In this document: positions 18,601-27,848 of the stretch, one piece after another
How the letters are laid out: every line of letters starts with the position of its first letter
How positions within the stretch are numbered: the first letter of the stretch is position 1
Assembly: GCF_022012415.1 (NCBI RefSeq)
Contig: NZ_JAKLTR010000005.1
Location: 1-64,000, forward strand
From: Terrimonas ginsenosidimutans
GTDB taxonomy: Bacteria; Bacteroidota; Bacteroidia; Chitinophagales; Chitinophagaceae
Direction: 5' to 3'
Length of the DNA stretch: 64,000 nt
Program-made: the position numbers and the translations under genes
Notes under the pieces: generated by a model
Seen by the model: the letters and a program-made list of their open reading frames with translations, nothing else
What the model was told of the DNA's origin: nothing
The model's database searches: none

Positions 18601-19536
18601 ATGAAAAATAGACTTGTTTTAATGGCTCTTGCGTGCTCACAATATTCAAATGCGCAGGACAGCACAGCTATTGCCACACCCGTGCCGGCTAAAGATGTTT
18701 CCTATGTTTGGTTATTCTCCTCTCCTCGTTTGATCAATGCGAATACAGTGGAATTGATCCCAAAACATGTGCTTGAATTCAAGGTGACGCATAATTTTGG
18801 CGATATCGCCGGAGATAATGGAGGGGGTAAAACGTTCTTCGGGCTGGACAATGCCACCGATGTTCGCATTGGTTTTCAGTATGGATTAAGCAAACGCATT
18901 AACCTCATTGCAGCAAGAGCAAAAGGCGCCGGTTCCGTACAGCAGTTATATGAGCTTGGGATCAAGTATCGGTTAATGCAGCAGGCGGAGGACGCACAGC
19001 ATCCGGTATCGGTTACATTGTTTGCAAACAACGTGATCTCCGCAATGACCAGAAGCCCGTTATCAAACCAGGAAAATTCTTTTGATGATTTTATTGACCG
19101 GAACAGCCAGACAGTTCAGCTGATGATCGGGAGGCGGTTCGGAAACCTGAGTTTGCAGCTAAGCCCAACGATGGTCAACCGGAACTTTGTTCCTTCAAAC
19201 GATGACCAGACCATGTTCGCTTTGGGCGGAGCATTCAGGCTTCCTGTAAAAGGGCGATTTAGTGTGTTGGTTGATTACTTCCACACGTTCCGCAGCCAGC
19301 AAAGCAAAGACTTTTACAAAACGCAGGGCGTAAATTTCTATGATGCACTCGGTGTTGGTATCGAACTGCTAACAGCAGGGCATGTGTTTCACCTAAACTT
19401 CACCAACGCAACAGAGATCCTTGAGAACAGATTTATTCCGCGTACGGTCACATCATGGGGAAAGGGACAATTCCGTTGGGGCTTTACCGTTTCCCGGGAT
19501 TTTAATTTATTCTACAAAAAGAAAAAGAGAAAGTAA
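18601..19536 (+). CDS. DUF5777 family outer-membrane beta-barrel protein
   Basis: The 311-residue product starts with a short signal peptide (MKNRLVLMALACS..., cleavage near SNAQD) and continues with alternating beta strands ending in an aromatic-rich barrel pattern. The internal motifs FGDIAG, FFGLDNATDVRIGFQYG and the general layout match the DUF5777 barrel family. An in-frame ATG exists at 18475 but would place 42 hydrophilic residues before the signal peptide, so 18601 is preferred. Genes of this family often sit near c-type cytochromes; here a cytochrome-like lipoprotein gene converges on it. Function unknown. Confidence 0.8.
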   Translation: MKNRLVLMALACSQYSNAQDSTAIATPVPAKDVSYVWLFSSPRLINANTVELIPKHVLEFKVTHNFGDIAGDNGGGKTFFGLDNATDVRIGFQYGLSKRINLIAARAKGAGSVQQLYELGIKYRLMQQAEDAQHPVSVTLFANNVISAMTRSPLSNQENSFDDFIDRNSQTVQLMIGRRFGNLSLQLSPTMVNRNFVPSNDDQTMFALGGAFRLPVKGRFSVLVDYFHTFRSQQSKDFYKTQGVNFYDALGVGIELLTAGHVFHLNFTNATEILENRFIPRTVTSWGKGQFRWGFTVSRDFNLFYKKKKRK

Positions 19537-19613
19537 AATAGCTCACATGCAAACCAGTTGGTAACAAGAAAGGCCTTCGTTTTTACGGAGGCCTCATTGT
19601 TGGCGGGGGTGAT

Positions 19614-19693
19614 GTTTAAAAGTTTAAGAGTTTAATAGTTTATTAGTTGAGGAAGTCAAACAATTAAACTATTAAACTCTTAAACTTTTAAAC
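19614..19693. terminator. Perfect 29-bp AT-rich hairpin between convergent genes
   Basis: The arms 19614-19642 and 19665-19693 are perfect 29-nt inverted repeats built of TTTAAA- and TTTAAGAG-like steps, with a 22-nt loop. A second small hairpin (AGGCCTTCGT/ACGGAGGCCT, 19571-19594) precedes it. Together they lie between the stops of the DUF5777 gene and the SprB/cytochrome gene and probably end transcription from both sides. Confidence 0.8.
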
Positions 19694-19716
19694 TACTGAA
19701 GGTTGGAACATGGTCT

Positions 19717-20553
19717 TTAATCTGAATACCGTCCGCCAGCATTCAACCATGCAGTGATCTTGTCTTTATCTGCCTGGGCCAGCGCGCCAGATGGCGGCAT
19801 GGAAGATGGGTTGTTGTCTACCGCTCTCGCTTTGATACGATCTTTGTTGGTTATAATATTGCATTCAACCTGCCAGTTCATTCCTCCGTTTGCAATGGAA
19901 TTATTATGACAGCTCTGGCAGTTATTTACAATAAGCGTTCTTACTGCAGAAAACAATGGACCGGCAACAGGAGCTGCGATGTTTACAGTGGTAGTACCAG
20001 TGCAGCCATTTACATCTTTTGCAGTTACAGTATATGATCCTGCGGCCAGGTTACTGAATGTGCCTGTGGCCTGGTATGATGCGCCGTCAATGCTATAGGT
20101 GATACCAGTGCTGCCGGTTGCAGATGCATTGATACTGCCTGTTGTAGATGATGAGCATGCCCCACCAGGAGTAGCAGTGGCTGTTACGATAATGTTTACA
20201 CCGCTGCATGATGGCGTGGGTGATGTTAATGTAAATGTCTGAGTGCCGGTGCAACCGGCGGATGTTCTCGCTGTAACAGTATAGTTTCCTGCAGCAAGAC
20301 CGGTGAAGTTCCCGGAGGATTGAAACGTGCCATTATTCAGGCTATAGGTAAGTCCGGTGCCGCCTGAAGCAGTGGCATTGATACTTCCGTTAGTCCCACC
20401 GGGTGTGGATGGATTTGTTGGAGTACCGCTTACCGCAACAGTTACACCACTACATGGATCTGCAGGAGGATCATCACTGCCTTTGCTGCATGCAATGGCG
20501 ATGATCGCGCATGCAGATAACAGCATTAATACAATAACATAGTTCTTTTTCAT
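19717..20553 (-). CDS. Lipoprotein with SprB-like repeats and a cytochrome c-type C-terminus
   Basis: The product (278 residues from the second in-frame ATG) has a lipoprotein signal ending in a Cys near residue 22 (IAIACSKGS). Two SprB-type repeats of about 75 residues follow, each with the GSINA(T/S)ASG, TYS(L/I)(N/D)G and AAG(N/S)YTVTA pattern. The C-terminal 85 residues carry one CxxCH heme-binding motif (NCQSCH) and a MPPSG segment that can supply the Met ligand. It is therefore likely a heme-bearing, surface- or periplasm-anchored lipoprotein. The first ATG at 20580 would add nine residues before the signal. Confidence 0.82.
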   Translation of the reverse strand: MKKNYVIVLMLLSACAIIAIACSKGSDDPPADPCSGVTVAVSGTPTNPSTPGGTNGSINATASGGTGLTYSLNNGTFQSSGNFTGLAAGNYTVTARTSAGCTGTQTFTLTSPTPSCSGVNIIVTATATPGGACSSSTTGSINASATGSTGITYSIDGASYQATGTFSNLAAGSYTVTAKDVNGCTGTTTVNIAAPVAGPLFSAVRTLIVNNCQSCHNNSIANGGMNWQVECNIITNKDRIKARAVDNNPSSMPPSGALAQADKDKITAWLNAGGRYSD

Positions 20554-20968
20554 ACCAGGAGTTTTAGATGGAATCGGCATATAGCATGAACGAGTTGCCT
20601 TTGAACCCTGGTTTATTTTATAGTAAAGTAGATTGAATGCCGAATGAGTGTTTATGATCCATATCTGTTTCCAGGGACAAGATTGTATCAGATGTATATT
20701 GATAAAGATTTTTAGAAAATATCGTCAACAACCGATGTCTATGATACAGGAGATAATAGCCGGTGAAAAATTTAAACCAGGACTTTCTATCTGGTATTTG
20801 CAGCAAGGAGAAGAGATCATGATCTTAAATAGGAACCTCTACTATGAAAAGTAAATCAAATAGCAAGAACAAGAAATGGCTACAACGGATGCTGCAGCCA
20901 TTTCTTTCTTCTGATCTGAAACAGATCGTTGCCGTGACCGGCAGCCCTCAAAAAAACGTTGGGATTGT
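20554..20968. other. Intergenic region, no gene supported
   Basis: About 415 bp lie between the SprB/cytochrome start and the barrel protein's stop, both on the minus strand. Short plus-strand frames here have no family features. A stem AGAAATGGCT/AGCCATTTCT (about 20873-20908), followed on the minus strand by T-rich sequence, may be the terminator of the sigma/barrel unit. Confidence 0.45.
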
Positions 20969-22249
20969 TTATTTACCCATTCTTGCAAATGGCTTGTATC
21001 CGACAGTAAACAGTATGCCTGTATTATTCAGCTTCACTTTTCCAAAACCTACGCCTCCAAGCGGCAGTTTCATATAAGGCTCAGCCATCAGCGAAAGCCT
21101 GTTGTTGAATTTATACTGGTATCCTCCTGAAAGTTGTACTATCGAAAATATGTGATCATTTTCATTGTTGATCGTTCTCTCCCTGTAACGATCCTGCCCT
21201 GACGGATCCTTGTAATAATACTCGTATGTCTCTTCCTTCATCAAATAAGATGACAGTCCTCCGGATAAAAACCACTGATGTCTTTTTGCTGAAGGGAAAG
21301 AGTACACAACATTCAATGGGATCTCATACACAAGGCAATTCGCGTCTATCTTTTGTAAATTCGGATAATAGTCCCAAAACCCTTTAGGCGGATTATAATC
21401 ACTTGAATCCGCATAATACAATTTTCTGCTTACCAGGAATCCGGTTCTTATCTGTATCCGATCACTGACCGAATAACCTAAACCGATCCCATACTGCATT
21501 TTCCAGTCGCCGGTTTTGTTTAGACCTACGAGGCTGAGATCAGGTCCTGTTGAAAAACTGATCTGCCATTTTGAACCTTTACCACTCCTGCTCTTTTCTT
21601 TCTTTTCTTCTACCGTTTCCGTTGCTTGCTGTTCTTCTTTTTTCTCTTCGATGGTTTGCGTAACAGAGTCTGTTACTGCCGGGTTATTATTCGCCTGCTG
21701 GCGATCATCGTTGGATGGCGTATGCTTATTTTCGTTTTCTGCAGTGGATACATTTTCTGCAGGACTTTGTCTTGTATCAATTACGGCAGCGGGAATAGAA
21801 GGTTTTTGATATTGCTTACTTCTTCCATTTTCAGCGATGGTGGAAGTTCTTTTTTGCCTGGCGACATTGTTGTTATCTAAAACCGGTTGTTCAGTGGTAA
21901 CAGAAGGATGCCCGATCGGGTAATGATCCCCCGGTGCAGCCACGGTAGAATTAACGTTTGGATCTTCACTGGTGGCTTCGGAACTCATTTGTGTATTATC
22001 AGGGTCGGGAAAGCTACTGTTGCTGCTGAATGATTCAACCGGGGCTTGTTTATAAGTAGTTAGAATGACAAGCATAGACAATCCCGCCAGCAACAAAAAG
22101 AGTATGGGCATGAACGGCCGTTTCTTTTTCTTTTCCGGGAGGTGCTTGTCGAGCAGCACATTCATCTTGTTCCAGTCTTCTTCATGGAACGGTGGCAGAT
22201 GATTGTCTGCTGCGTCATTGATTTTTTTATCAAATTCGTCAGACCACAT
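20969..22249 (-). CDS. Envelope-spanning protein: cytoplasmic head, one TM helix, C-terminal beta-barrel
   Basis: The 426-residue protein has an acidic N-terminal segment (1-45) without a signal peptide, a single transmembrane helix (about 46-66) preceded by a Lys/Arg cluster, a long low-complexity linker (about 67-225) rich in S, T, E, N and P, and a C-terminal region (about 228-426) with the strand pattern of a PorT/OmpA-like outer-membrane beta-barrel. Its start overlaps the end of the ECF sigma gene by 11 bp. The position and N-terminal layout are those of an anti-sigma factor, so it may couple envelope state to the sigma factor, but no recognised anti-sigma domain is evident. Confidence 0.7.
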   Translation of the reverse strand: MWSDEFDKKINDAADNHLPPFHEEDWNKMNVLLDKHLPEKKKKRPFMPILFLLLAGLSMLVILTTYKQAPVESFSSNSSFPDPDNTQMSSEATSEDPNVNSTVAAPGDHYPIGHPSVTTEQPVLDNNNVARQKRTSTIAENGRSKQYQKPSIPAAVIDTRQSPAENVSTAENENKHTPSNDDRQQANNNPAVTDSVTQTIEEKKEEQQATETVEEKKEKSRSGKGSKWQISFSTGPDLSLVGLNKTGDWKMQYGIGLGYSVSDRIQIRTGFLVSRKLYYADSSDYNPPKGFWDYYPNLQKIDANCLVYEIPLNVVYSFPSAKRHQWFLSGGLSSYLMKEETYEYYYKDPSGQDRYRERTINNENDHIFSIVQLSGGYQYKFNNRLSLMAEPYMKLPLGGVGFGKVKLNNTGILFTVGYKPFARMGK

Positions 22250-22820
22250 TTTTACTGACTATTTCATTTTGTTGAAACAATATTTTTTGCAATTGCTTCT
22301 TGGCTTTTGCAAGGTTCGATTTTGATGTTCCGGTAGAAATGCCGAGTTCTTTTGCAATTTCATCATGGCTGAAACCTTCGATCACAAACAGGTTGAATAC
22401 CGTTCTGTAACCCGGTGTCAGGAATTTTATTGCCTGAAGGATCTCTTCATATGATAGTTTATCCACCGCGTCTTCATGGGTATCCGGCACATGCATATAG
22501 GTCTCGTTCAGTTCGCCTGTCAGTTGGTGTTTCTGATTTTTCCGGAAATGATCAATTGCCGTGTAGATCATAATTTTCCGCAACCAGCCTTTAAATGAGC
22601 TGACGGTATCAGTATAGGCCGGTTTGAACCGGTAGATCTCGACAAAAACCTTGAGAAAGCCGTCATTGAGGATTTCGGTGGCGTCTTCCTGACGGTTGGT
22701 ATAGCGGTAACAGATGGACATGGCATAGCCATAGAAAGAGCTGTATATTTTTTTCTGGCTCTCCCTACTGTTCAGAGTGCATCCCCTGATATGCTCCTGT
22801 AATTCTTCCGCGGAAAGCAA
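22239..22820 (-). CDS. ECF-type RNA polymerase sigma factor
   Basis: The 193-residue protein has region 2 (about 25-95, with the DATEILNDGFLKVF core) and region 4 (about 125-180, with FNLFVIEGFSHDEIAKELGIS forming the helix-turn-helix) and lacks regions 1 and 3, as in ECF sigma-70 factors. It is co-transcribed with, and overlaps, the barrel protein gene that likely regulates it. Target promoters are unknown. Confidence 0.93.
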   Translation of the reverse strand: MLSAEELQEHIRGCTLNSRESQKKIYSSFYGYAMSICYRYTNRQEDATEILNDGFLKVFVEIYRFKPAYTDTVSSFKGWLRKIMIYTAIDHFRKNQKHQLTGELNETYMHVPDTHEDAVDKLSYEEILQAIKFLTPGYRTVFNLFVIEGFSHDEIAKELGISTGTSKSNLAKAKKQLQKILFQQNEIVSKNVV

Positions 22821-23017
22821 ATCCTGTTGGTTTAAACGGTGAATCGTAGATCAGCGGATAAAGGTTGCCTCATAATGTACGAAAATTTTCAAGGCGGTGT
22901 CTGATACCGGGGATCGAATGATCACAATGACCGCAATTTTTGGGTGATCTGACGGGCAGGAAAGTGTAAAAGAAATTGTAAATATTTGGTTAATAATAGT
23001 ATACAATTACCTATCGA

Positions 23018-23788
23018 TCATCGCCCTTCTATCACCCACTCAATTTCTCCTGTCCGGAATTCTTCCTCAATGCCATGCTCTGTTACCAGCAGTCCGTCTT
23101 TATTAACGGTTTTGATCAGCGCTTCGAAGATCCGGTTGTCCTTTTTGAGCTTTACACGTGCGCTTTTTTTATATAACCTGTTGAGATATAAATCATAAAG
23201 TGTATCAAAACCGGACGTCCGGAGTGTACGTAAACGTTCATCCAGCAGGTTGCAGAGCTCGCGGGCGAGATCAGCAGGATCAAAATTTTTGCCGGTGATC
23301 TGTTTGAGTGATACGGGGTTTTTTACTGATGCGGGAAAGCTGGTCTGGTTGATATTGATACCAATTCCGGCGACCGCCCATTTCCACTCGTGATTGCCAC
23401 CTATCACGTTCTCAATCAATATTCCACCTGCCTTTCTGTCCTGCCAATAAAGGTCATTCGGCCATTTGATCCTTGTATCCTCTCCGGCGTACAGGTTGAA
23501 AAGGTCGGCAGCTGCAAGAGCCACACAGGCGCTGAGCTGAAATTGTTGGGCCAGGGAGAGGGGGTGAGGGTTAATAACCGTACTCAGTATAAGATTTACG
23601 CCCTTATCCATGGACCAAACCTTGCCGCGTTGTCCTTTTCCGGCTACCTGTTCGTGTGCGAAAAAGGCCGCGCCATGTTGTGCCATTCCCGCATGAACCT
23701 GTTGAAGGGCATAATTGTTGGTACTGTCAATAGACTTTAGCTCAATAAATGGTGTGCCGAGGGCAGGGTAAAAAGGCAGTTGTGGCAA
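23018..23788 (-). CDS. birA: Biotin--[acetyl-CoA-carboxylase] ligase
   Basis: BirA activates biotin with ATP and attaches it to the biotin carrier protein. The 256-residue protein contains the catalytic GKGQRGKVW motif near residue 50, the KWPNDLYW motif near residue 110 and GIGININQ near 145. It has no N-terminal helix-turn-helix, so it is a stand-alone ligase and not a biotin repressor. It is divergent from rsfS. Confidence 0.93.
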   Translation of the reverse strand: MPQLPFYPALGTPFIELKSIDSTNNYALQQVHAGMAQHGAAFFAHEQVAGKGQRGKVWSMDKGVNLILSTVINPHPLSLAQQFQLSACVALAAADLFNLYAGEDTRIKWPNDLYWQDRKAGGILIENVIGGNHEWKWAVAGIGININQTSFPASVKNPVSLKQITGKNFDPADLARELCNLLDERLRTLRTSGFDTLYDLYLNRLYKKSARVKLKKDNRIFEALIKTVNKDGLLVTEHGIEEEFRTGEIEWVIEGR

Positions 23789-23796
23789 TTAATTGC

Positions 23797-23804
23797 TATT
23801 TTTG
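23797..23804 (+). promoter_or_regulatory. TAnnTTTG -7 promoter element for rsfS
   Basis: TATTTTTG lies in the birA-rsfS divergent gap, about 110 bp upstream of the rsfS start. A good -33 partner was not found at the usual spacing. Confidence 0.4.
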
Positions 23805-23913
23805 AGCAAAGTAAATGAGTTTATGGTTCCGGGTTTATAAGTTTATTATGTGTGCCTACCTAAAAGACCTCCCAGGCCAAAAACTAAACAGCTAACTAAA
23901 AACATTCAGATTA

Positions 23914-24318
23914 TTGGAACAACTTGAATCACTGTCTACCCGCAAAAAGAAAAGTGCAGTCCGGTTAACTCAGCGCTCCAAAATTATCAAAACCATCATT
24001 ACCGCAATACAGGAGAAGAAGGGTGAAAAGATCATATCCCTTGACCTTAAAAAAATCGATGAAGCGGTTTCCGATTTTTTTATCATTTGTGAAGCTGGAA
24101 GTCAGCCTCAGGTGAGAGCTATTGCTGATCATGTGGAGCATCTTGTAAGTCAGCAGTGCGATGAAACCCCCTATCATTCCGAAGGAAAGCAGGCTTCCCA
24201 ATGGGTGCTGATCGACTATGTGAACGTGGTAGTGCATGTAATGCTGCATGAAAGCAGGGAATTTTATAAACTGGAAGAAATGTGGAGCGATGCCCCCCTG
24301 GAGCATCATAATGAATAA
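23914..24318 (+). CDS. rsfS: Ribosome silencing factor
   Basis: RsfS (Iojap/RsfA) binds ribosomal protein uL14 and blocks subunit joining under starvation. The 134-residue protein shows the family core: IQEKKGEKIISLDL, VSDFFIICEAGS, EGKQASQWVLIDY and VVHVMLHESREFYKLEEMW. The start is TTG at 23914; no in-frame ATG lies between it and the conserved core, so this start or another non-ATG start must be used. FtsH follows after 71 bp, a gene order common in Bacteroidetes. Confidence 0.93.
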   Translation: MEQLESLSTRKKKSAVRLTQRSKIIKTIITAIQEKKGEKIISLDLKKIDEAVSDFFIICEAGSQPQVRAIADHVEHLVSQQCDETPYHSEGKQASQWVLIDYVNVVVHVMLHESREFYKLEEMWSDAPLEHHNE

Positions 24319-24389
24319 CGTAAAAGATCGGCGCAGCCGAATGCTATATCAATATCTTTTTTTATTATAAACCGCAGGAACACTGGAAT

Positions 24390-26474
24390 ATGTCACAAGA
24401 ACCATCGTATAACAAGAACGAGAAAAACCAGCCGCCCAGGTTCAGCAACCGTCCGAACGGTGAAGATCCGGGAGGAAAGAAAGGCCCGAAATTCAGCATC
24501 TATTGGATCTATGCAATCATTTTTGCCATATTGATCGGCTTCCAGTTATTTGGAAGTGCATTCAATTCAAATACAGCAACGGTAGACCAGGGGCTTTTTG
24601 TAGAGGCCCTGAAAGCCGGCGATATAAAAGAATATACGGTTGTATCCAACCGTAACGTGGTTAAGGTAGAACTGAAACAACAGGCCCTGCCTAAATATGA
24701 AAGCATTCTGAAAAAGGACGGGAACAAGATCCCAGCTAAAGGTCCGCAGATGAGTTTCAAAATATTATCTGTTGATGCATTCGCAGATGATATGCGTGAA
24801 CTTAAAAATGCTAATCCCAGCATTGTAAGTACCGTTGCCAAAGTTGAACCGGAAAGCGAGTTTTGGGGTAAAGGTTTGTCCTTCCTCCTTCCTATTCTCC
24901 TGTTCATTGGTGTATGGATACTGCTGATGCGTAAAATGGGTTCCGGCGGCGGCGCTGGCGGTGGCCCTGGTGGTATATTCAATATCGGAAAATCAAAGGC
25001 AACCCTTTTTGATAAAGGAACAAAGGTAAATATCACGTTCGCAGATGTTGCAGGTCTTGATGAGGCGAAAGTGGAAGTAATGGAAATCGTTGACTTCCTG
25101 AAAAGCCCTAAAAAATATACAGCTCTTGGTGGTAAGATCCCGAAAGGAGCGCTGCTTGTTGGCCCTCCCGGTACTGGTAAAACCCTTCTTGCAAAAGCAA
25201 TGGCCGGCGAAGCACAGGTACCATTCTTTAGCCTTAGCGGTTCCGACTTCGTGGAAATGTTTGTGGGTGTTGGTGCAAGTCGCGTAAGAGATCTTTTCAA
25301 ACAGGCAAGAGAGAAAGCTCCGTGTATCATCTTTATTGATGAGATCGATGCGATTGGACGTGCACGCGGTAAAAATGTTATGATGAGCAATGATGAAAGG
25401 GAAAGCACCCTGAATCAGCTCCTCGTTGAAATGGATGGCTTTGGCACAGATACAGGCATTATCGTACTGGCGGCGACTAACCGCCCTGACGTTCTCGATA
25501 CAGCCCTTCTTCGTCCGGGCCGTTTCGACAGACAGATCTCTATCGATAAGCCTGATGTAAAAGGCCGCGAAGCGATCTTCAAAGTGCATCTTAAACCGAT
25601 CAAGATCTCTGAAACCCTCGATATTCATAAACTGGCTGAACAAACACCTGGCTTTGCCGGGGCTGACATCGCCAACGTTTGTAATGAAGCTGCGCTGATC
25701 GCCGCCCGTAATGGAAAAGCTGCTGTTGATATGCAGGACTTCCAGGATGCGGTGGACAGGGTGATCGGTGGTCTCGAGAAAAAGAATAAGATCATTTCTC
25801 CAGATGAGAAAAAGATCATCGCCTATCACGAAGCGGGTCATGCCGTATGTGGATGGTTCCTTGAGCACGCTTACCCACTGCTGAAAGTAACGATCGTTCC
25901 GCGTGGTACTGCCGCTCTCGGATATGCGCAATACACTCCGAAAGAGCAATATCTCTATAATACGGATCAGTTAAGCGATCAGATCTGTATGACTTTGGGC
26001 GGTCGCGCAAGCGAAGATATCTTCTTCGGAAAGATCTCAACCGGTGCTCAGAATGACCTTCAGCAGATCACACGCACCGCGTATGCAATGGTGACTGTTT
26101 ACGGTATGAACGAAAAGGTTGGTAATGTAAGCTTCTACGACCCTCAACAGGAAACAAGCTTTACTAAACCGTATTCTGAAGAAACATCAAAGATCATTGA
26201 CCAGGAAGTTCGTTTACTGATTGACAATGCTTATCTAAAAACAAAGCAACTTCTCACCGATAAAAAAGAACAGGTAGCTAAACTTGCTGAAGCATTGCTT
26301 GAAAAAGAAGTACTATTCCAAAGCGATGTGGAATTGCTGATCGGTAAGAGACCTTTTGAAGAGAAGAAAGCGTTGACAGAAGATACGGATACCCCGCTGA
26401 ACCCCGATAATAGTGAGATCTCAGCAGGCGTTCCTCCATATGATAGCGACATTACAAATAAATCACTGCCATAG
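24390..26474 (+). CDS. ftsH: ATP-dependent zinc metalloprotease FtsH
   Basis: FtsH degrades misassembled membrane proteins and some cytosolic regulators. The 694-residue protein has two transmembrane helices (about 36-57 and 165-182), a Gly-rich linker, an AAA+ domain with Walker A GPPGTGKT at residue 257, Walker [11 protein letters not shown] and second region of homology RPGRFDRQ, and the zinc-binding HEAGH at residue 480. The N-terminal 30 residues are polar and disordered. It lies downstream of rsfS and upstream of the LUD-domain gene. Confidence 0.97.
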   Translation: MSQEPSYNKNEKNQPPRFSNRPNGEDPGGKKGPKFSIYWIYAIIFAILIGFQLFGSAFNSNTATVDQGLFVEALKAGDIKEYTVVSNRNVVKVELKQQALPKYESILKKDGNKIPAKGPQMSFKILSVDAFADDMRELKNANPSIVSTVAKVEPESEFWGKGLSFLLPILLFIGVWILLMRKMGSGGGAGGGPGGIFNIGKSKATLFDKGTKVNITFADVAGLDEAKVEVMEIVDFLKSPKKYTALGGKIPKGALLVGPPGTGKTLLAKAMAGEAQVPFFSLSGSDFVEMFVGVGASRVRDLFKQAREKAPCIIFIDEIDAIGRARGKNVMMSNDERESTLNQLLVEMDGFGTDTGIIVLAATNRPDVLDTALLRPGRFDRQISIDKPDVKGREAIFKVHLKPIKISETLDIHKLAEQTPGFAGADIANVCNEAALIAARNGKAAVDMQDFQDAVDRVIGGLEKKNKIISPDEKKIIAYHEAGHAVCGWFLEHAYPLLKVTIVPRGTAALGYAQYTPKEQYLYNTDQLSDQICMTLGGRASEDIFFGKISTGAQNDLQQITRTAYAMVTVYGMNEKVGNVSFYDPQQETSFTKPYSEETSKIIDQEVRLLIDNAYLKTKQLLTDKKEQVAKLAEALLEKEVLFQSDVELLIGKRPFEEKKALTEDTDTPLNPDNSEISAGVPPYDSDITNKSLP

Positions 26475-26495
26475 TATCTCTATAGAGCAGTAAGG

Positions 26496-26566
26496 TAAAA
26501 AGTCAAAATTAAAAAGCAAAAGCACTGGTTTCGAAACTGCTTTTACTTTTTAATTTTGACTTTTTA
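26496..26566. terminator. Long AT-rich hairpin after ftsH
   Basis: The arms 26496-26524 and 26538-26566 are 29-nt inverted repeats with one mismatch, around a 13-nt loop. The sequence AGTCAAAATTAAAAA echoes the arm of the hairpin at 11438-11520. It lies in the 123-bp gap between ftsH and the LUD gene on the same strand and so probably ends ftsH transcription. Confidence 0.75.
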
Positions 26567-26597
26567 ATTATGAACGAATGACTCAATCTGGTATAAC

Positions 26598-27233
26598 ATG
26601 AATATATCGCCGGCGAAAGAGAACATACTGAAACGTATCCGGACGGCATTAAGCGTTCCTACACCCCTTCCCTTTCCAAAAAGTGAAGGCTATGACTCTG
26701 TTTATAAGCCTGCATCCGAGGAAGCAACAGTAGAGTTTGCCGAGCAATTCAGCAAGCTCCAGGGCCGTTTTGTTTATTGTGTGAGCCGCGAAGAACTGGC
26801 GCTTCAGTTGACTGGTCTTGTTGAAAAAATGGACTGGCAAAATATCTATTGTATAGAAGATGCATTGTTGAATGATGCCGGCATTTCTTTGAATGAAAGG
26901 CTGGTAAAAACGGATCTTGCCAACTGCGATGTTTCTGTGACCGGCTGCGAATCCCTTGTTGCCCGTACCGGGTCTATTGTGATGAGCTCAGCTCAGCAAA
27001 GTGGAAGAACTACCAGTGTTTACGCACCTGTTCATATCTGCATTGCTTACAGCAGCCAACTGGTGTATGATGTAAAAGACGCCTTGCAACTGTTAAAAGA
27101 AAAGTATGGAACAGCGTTGCCTTCACAAATAACATTCGCTACAGGGCCGAGTCGTACAGCCGATATCGAAAAAACGCTGGTGGTGGGTGTGCATGGTCCA
27201 AAAGAGGTATATGTGTTTTTTGTTGAGTCGTGA
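26598..27233 (+). CDS. LutC-like single LUD domain protein
   Basis: The 211-residue protein is a stand-alone LUD (DUF162) domain like LutC/YkgG, with the C-terminal GPSRTADIEKTLVVGVHGP motif typical of the family. LutC works with LutA and LutB in iron-sulfur dependent L-lactate oxidation. Here it is separated from the lutB-like gene at 713 by about 24 kb and follows ftsH, and no lutA is in view. It may still serve the same complex; this is inferred from the family. Confidence 0.85.
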   Translation: MNISPAKENILKRIRTALSVPTPLPFPKSEGYDSVYKPASEEATVEFAEQFSKLQGRFVYCVSREELALQLTGLVEKMDWQNIYCIEDALLNDAGISLNERLVKTDLANCDVSVTGCESLVARTGSIVMSSAQQSGRTTSVYAPVHICIAYSSQLVYDVKDALQLLKEKYGTALPSQITFATGPSRTADIEKTLVVGVHGPKEVYVFFVES

Positions 27234-27332
27234 TTGATCCGTATTCTTTGCCGTTCTTTCCGGATACATCCCCTCTATGGAATTACTTTCGTAAATTGTT
27301 CTTACTCGCTAACCGCATTGTATTTTTATAAC

Positions 27333-27767
27333 ATGACAAGCCCCGGCATTTATCAGTTGTTTGTATATGGCTCTCTGTGCAGCCATTTTCGCAGTCCCGC
27401 GTATGAATACATCGCGCGTTATTTCAATCTGTCAGGAGATGCTACCGTTCAGGGAAAGATCTTTGATATGGGAGAATACCCGGCCGCCGTTCCGGTGAAT
27501 GATGGATCCGTGATCGTGGGAGAATTATACAGCATAAAGAATGAAAGAGAATTCGCATGGGCTATCTGCCAGTTAGACGATTATGAAGGTGTGCATGTGG
27601 AAGCGCATGAATCGCCTCAATACCGTCGGGAAATTGTCCAGGTAACCTCCGGGGGATCCACCATTCCTGCGTGGATCTACTGGTTCAATGGAGATGTTCA
27701 CGGCAGACCTCTAGTGGCTTCCGGCGATATGGTCGATTACCAGCGAACAAAGCAAACTGCTGAATAG
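27333..27767 (+). CDS. Gamma-glutamylcyclotransferase-like (AIG2/GGCT) protein
   Basis: The 144-residue protein matches the AIG2-like GGCT fold: the substrate-loop motif YGSL near residue 12, a central acidic residue region, and LDDYEG near residue 88. Such enzymes cyclise gamma-glutamyl-amine compounds, but many bacterial members have unknown substrates. The in-frame TTG at 27234 would add 33 residues unlike the family, so ATG 27333 is chosen. Confidence 0.8.
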   Translation: MTSPGIYQLFVYGSLCSHFRSPAYEYIARYFNLSGDATVQGKIFDMGEYPAAVPVNDGSVIVGELYSIKNEREFAWAICQLDDYEGVHVEAHESPQYRREIVQVTSGGSTIPAWIYWFNGDVHGRPLVASGDMVDYQRTKQTAE

Positions 27768-27848
27768 CTCCTTGCTGAACCCTGGCGTTTGAATCAATAT
27801 TTTGCATGCTGAAGCCGCAATGCGAACCTCCGTTAAAATAACCTGATC

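Noticed and set aside
20648-21077. Two small plus-strand frames between the SprB/cytochrome gene and the sigma/barrel operon
   Set aside because: Their composition is not protein-like, one overlaps the barrel gene in antisense, and no signal or family feature is seen.
24509-25949. Long minus-strand frames opposite ftsH (299 and 318 codons)
   Set aside because: The ftsH frame is fully supported by motifs along its whole length; these are antisense shadows from codon bias.
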